From positions 1 through 24,713 of the forward strand of contig JAILOS010000118.1 of assembly GCA_024690695.1 (NCBI GenBank): a stretch of 24,713 nucleotides of DNA, read 5' to 3'. The translations under genes were made by a program, and so were the position numbers. Shown piece by piece: positions 22,475 to 24,713 of this stretch (its first letter is position 1; each line of letters begins with the position of its first letter). Source of the DNA: Oscillospiraceae bacterium (lineage in GTDB: Bacteria > Bacillota_A > Clostridia > Oscillospirales > Oscillospiraceae). Under the pieces are notes generated by a model. The model saw only the letters and a program-made list of their open reading frames with translations. It had not been told where the DNA came from and did not search any database.

Positions 22475-23215
22475 ATGGACCCTGTTGTTGAAAGCCCGGC
22501 GCCGACGCCGGAGGAGACGCCGCTGCTGCCCGAGGGCTGGACCGAGGCGGAGGATCTTTTCAGCGAGCCCTCGCCCGCCGACCCGGCGGAAGCGGAGCGC
22601 TCGCCCGACGCCGGTCTCTTTGGCGCGTCCGAAACCGCGGACGACGCCGGAGAGAGGCCGGACACGGAGGCGGACGCCGCCCTCCCCACCACGGAGAGCG
22701 CGCAGAAGCCTCCCGCCAAGCTGCGCTTTACGGCCCGCGTCGACCACCGGGACCGGCTGGTCGAGCTGGACGAAAGCGAACTGCCCGCGCTGTATCAGAA
22801 GGCGCAGGTCACGGAACGGACGCAGAAAAGACTGAAAGAGCTGAGCGCGGCGCTCGGGGAGACTTCGCTCCGGGAGGCAGCCGAAGCGCCCGCAGCCGCG
22901 CCCGACGCCCCCCGGGACTTCGGCCGGGAGACGGAGGAGCTGCTGGCGGTCTTTCCGCAGATGCGCGGGCGCAGCCTCCCGACGGAGGTCGTGCTCGCCA
23001 GTCTGCGGGACGGACGGTCCCTGACCGCCGCCTTCGCCGAATACAGCGAGCGGCAGCATCAGGCCGAGCTGAGCGCGCTGCGCGAGGAGCGCCGCGTCAG
23101 CCGGCAAAACGACAGCGCGTCCCGGCGCTCGCCGGTGCGCGGCACGGCCGGGGGAGGCGCGGAGCCGAAGCCCTCCGATCCCTTCCTGGCCGGCTTCGAG
23201 AGCGAGCGTTGGTGA
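22475..23215 (+). CDS. Putative phage scaffold protein
   Basis: A 246-residue, strongly acidic and alanine/proline-rich protein. Residues 1-85 are disordered-looking (many P, E, A, D). A more ordered part, LRFTARVDHRDRLVELDESE (about 83-102), leads to helical segments with ALYQKAQVTERTQKRLKEL, and a basic C-terminus is followed by SDPFLAGFESERW. The composition and the place directly before the major capsid gene are typical of scaffolding proteins that guide capsid assembly. ATG 22475 is chosen because AAAGGAG at 22463-22469 lies 5 bp before it; the ATG at 22460 overlaps that site. No serine-protease motif is seen, so a prohead protease is unlikely. Confidence 0.7.
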   Translation: MDPVVESPAPTPEETPLLPEGWTEAEDLFSEPSPADPAEAERSPDAGLFGASETADDAGERPDTEADAALPTTESAQKPPAKLRFTARVDHRDRLVELDESELPALYQKAQVTERTQKRLKELSAALGETSLREAAEAPAAAPDAPRDFGRETEELLAVFPQMRGRSLPTEVVLASLRDGRSLTAAFAEYSERQHQAELSALREERRVSRQNDSASRRSPVRGTAGGGAEPKPSDPFLAGFESERW

Positions 23216-23242
23216 CGCGGACAGAAAAGGAGAGAATGAATC

Positions 23243-24367
23243 ATGGCAGGCGGAATGAACCTTGCCCACCGCTACCTCAAGCAGGTAGACGAGCGCTTTT
23301 TCCAGGAGTCTCAGGCCATGCTGGCGCTGAGCAGAGACTATAAATTCAAGGGCGGCAAGACCTTTACGGTCTACAGCATCCCGGTCGTGTCGATGAACGA
23401 CTACAGCCGCAACGGCGACAGGCGCTACGGCGTGCCGACCGATCTGAGCCGCAGCGTGCAGAATCTGGAGGTCAGCCGCGACCGCAGCTTCACCTTCATC
23501 ATCGACAAGGGCGACAAGCTCCAGTCCGAGCTGGTCTCGGACGCCGGCCGCGCGCTCTCGCGCCAGATCCGCGAGGTCGTCGTGCCGGAGTTCGACGCCT
23601 ACGTGTTCCGCAAGCTGGCCGACAGCGCGACGGAGAACGGCAATTACGCCTCCTCCGCGATCGACAAGACCAACGCCTACGCCGCCTTCCTCGAGGGCAT
23701 GGAGCGCCTCGGGGACAACAAGGTGCCCTGCAAGGGCCGCGTGGCCTTCTGCAGCTACCGCTTCGCAAACCTGCTCAAGCAGGATCCCGCGTTCGTCAAG
23801 CTCGGCGACGCCTCGCAGGAGATGCTCAGCCGCGGCGTGATCGGCGAGGTGGACGGCTGCCGCATCGTCAAGGTGCCCTCGCAGCATCTGCCCGCCGGCA
23901 CGGCCTTCCTGATCACCCACGCCTCCGCCGCGGTCGCCCCGCAGCAGCTCGAGGAGTACAAGATCCACGACAACCCGCCCGGAATCTCCGGCTACCTCGT
24001 CGAGGGCCGCTTCATCTACGACTGCTTCGTGCTCGGCGAGAAGAGCGGCGCCGTGTATTTCCACGGCGGCCAGGCCGTGCTGAAGAGCCTGAGCATCGTC
24101 AGCAGCGCGATTTCGGCCGGGAAGACCTCGATCTTCGTCAACGGCGCGCCCGAGGGCAGCCACCGCATGTTCGCCCTGGCCGACACGCTGAACGATCTGC
24201 CCGCGGTGACCGCCGGCACGGCGATCAATCCCAGCGGCTGGAACGAGCTGACGACCGTGAATCTCGAGATCAGCCCCGCTTCCAACGTCCACTCGATCCG
24301 CGTGGTCGACACGGACGCCAATTACCTGCCGCTCGCCGTCGGCAGCGCAAAGCTGAACATCGGCTGA
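23243..24367 (+). CDS. Phage major capsid protein
   Basis: A 374-residue coat protein of the HK97 fold, by position and pattern. It has no N-terminal delta domain to be cut off. The N-terminal arm (1-40) leads into TFTVYSIPVVSMNDYSR (40-56), a long segment RSFTFIIDKGDKLQSELVSD (81-100), a spine-helix-like ALSRQIREVVVPEFDAYVFRKLADSA (104-129), and VPSQHLPAGTAFLITHASA (211-229). Residues 285-374 form an extra beta-rich domain (SAGKTSIFVN, TTVNLEISPASNVHSIRVVD) that could be a surface decoration. AAGGAG lies 10 bp before the ATG. It would form the icosahedral shell with the scaffold. No named coat family is assigned. Confidence 0.85.
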   Translation: MAGGMNLAHRYLKQVDERFFQESQAMLALSRDYKFKGGKTFTVYSIPVVSMNDYSRNGDRRYGVPTDLSRSVQNLEVSRDRSFTFIIDKGDKLQSELVSDAGRALSRQIREVVVPEFDAYVFRKLADSATENGNYASSAIDKTNAYAAFLEGMERLGDNKVPCKGRVAFCSYRFANLLKQDPAFVKLGDASQEMLSRGVIGEVDGCRIVKVPSQHLPAGTAFLITHASAAVAPQQLEEYKIHDNPPGISGYLVEGRFIYDCFVLGEKSGAVYFHGGQAVLKSLSIVSSAISAGKTSIFVNGAPEGSHRMFALADTLNDLPAVTAGTAINPSGWNELTTVNLEISPASNVHSIRVVDTDANYLPLAVGSAKLNIG

Positions 24368-24413
24368 TCGGCTGAGGCGGGGGGGCGGGAATCGCGAACT
24401 GAGGTGAAAATCG

Positions 24414-24713
24414 ATGACCTATGGACAGCTCAGGCGGGCGGTGCTGCGCCTGCTCAACGCCGACACGCTGGCGGGCGAGAGCGTTCCGCTGAGCTATAAC
24501 AACCAGGCGGATCTGGTGCTGGCGATCCCGGGTCTGGCCGACGACGCGATGATGCAGATCGCAACGACGGCCAGGCGCATCCCGGCCTCGGCCGCGCTGG
24601 AGGATCTGGAGAAGCGGCGCGAGGGCGGCAGCGACGTCTATCTGCTCCCGTCCGACTGCTGGCGGCTGCGCGGGCGCTGTCCGCTGCGCACCGCCGAGGG
24701 CGGCCGCTACACC
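24414..24713 (+). CDS. Putative head-completion protein (partial)
   Basis: The first 100 codons of a gene that runs off the right edge. It begins MTYGQLRRAVLRLLN at ATG 24414, with GAGGTG upstream, 46 bp after the capsid stop. It continues PLSYNNQADLVLAIPGLADD and YLLPSDCWRLRGRCPLRTAE. It is soluble, with a helical start. I do not recognise the family. Genes directly after the capsid gene in such modules are often head-tail connectors or adaptors; this is a positional guess. Confidence 0.6.
   Translation, partial: MTYGQLRRAVLRLLNADTLAGESVPLSYNNQADLVLAIPGLADDAMMQIATTARRIPASAALEDLEKRREGGSDVYLLPSDCWRLRGRCPLRTAEGGRYT

Noticed and set aside
20381..24292. 1303-codon open frame on the minus strand
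   Set aside because: It is antisense to portal, scaffold and capsid genes, which have clear family context, overlaps and ribosome-binding sites. The reverse frame is a codon-bias artefact.

Overview
The window is GC-rich bacterial chromosome with short intergenic gaps, Shine-Dalgarno sites of the GGAGG type, several sigma-A-like promoters (TTGACA/TAAAAT type) and protein families typical of anaerobic gut Bacillota. These include a VorB-type 2-oxoacid:ferredoxin oxidoreductase, DUF5058, DUF4867, DUF4298 and a YfcC-type carrier. I infer class Clostridia, probably an Oscillospiraceae-like gut anaerobe. No rRNA, tRNA or CRISPR array is visible, so the taxonomy rests on gene content only.

Layout. 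Positions 1-1550 (minus strand) hold an operon read from a promoter at 1522-1550: a small P-loop ATPase, a two-cluster ferredoxin subunit and vorB, which runs off the left edge. Positions 1643-4612 (minus) hold a second operon with its own promoter: a DUF5058 membrane protein, a second polytopic membrane protein and an M20 metallopeptidase, very tightly spaced. This looks like an uptake-and-hydrolysis module for a peptide-like substrate. Positions 4634-6387 (minus) hold pyrG (CTP synthase) with a strong promoter and a leader containing an intrinsic terminator, i.e. a likely attenuator. Positions 6388-6655 are non-coding and contain strong palindromes and dispersed-repeat-like sequence.

Positions 6656-11963 (minus) hold two large hybrid sensor kinases in one operon. 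The upstream gene is a membrane kinase with degenerate ATP-binding motifs. The downstream gene is a complete amino-acid-permease-like (APC) domain fused to a histidine kinase and receiver. Both end in a receiver domain, and no DNA-binding response regulator is present here. A divergent promoter region (11867-12109) separates them from a plus-strand group: DUF4867 cupin-like protein and a GH2 glycosidase. Next, from a separate promoter, come a VTT-PlsC-zinc-ribbon fusion, a YfcC-like carrier and a DUF4298 protein, closed by a strong terminator at 18151-18188.

From about 18250 to the right edge, the plus strand carries the head module of a tailed phage (prophage or remnant): putative small terminase, large terminase, a small membrane-anchored protein, portal, putative scaffold, major capsid protein and the start of a further gene. 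Gene order and overlaps are intact, so the module looks functional as far as it can be seen. The most unusual items are the transporter-kinase fusion with its degenerate partner kinase, the VTT-acyltransferase-zinc-ribbon fusion, the DUF5058/M20 module and the pyrG leader.
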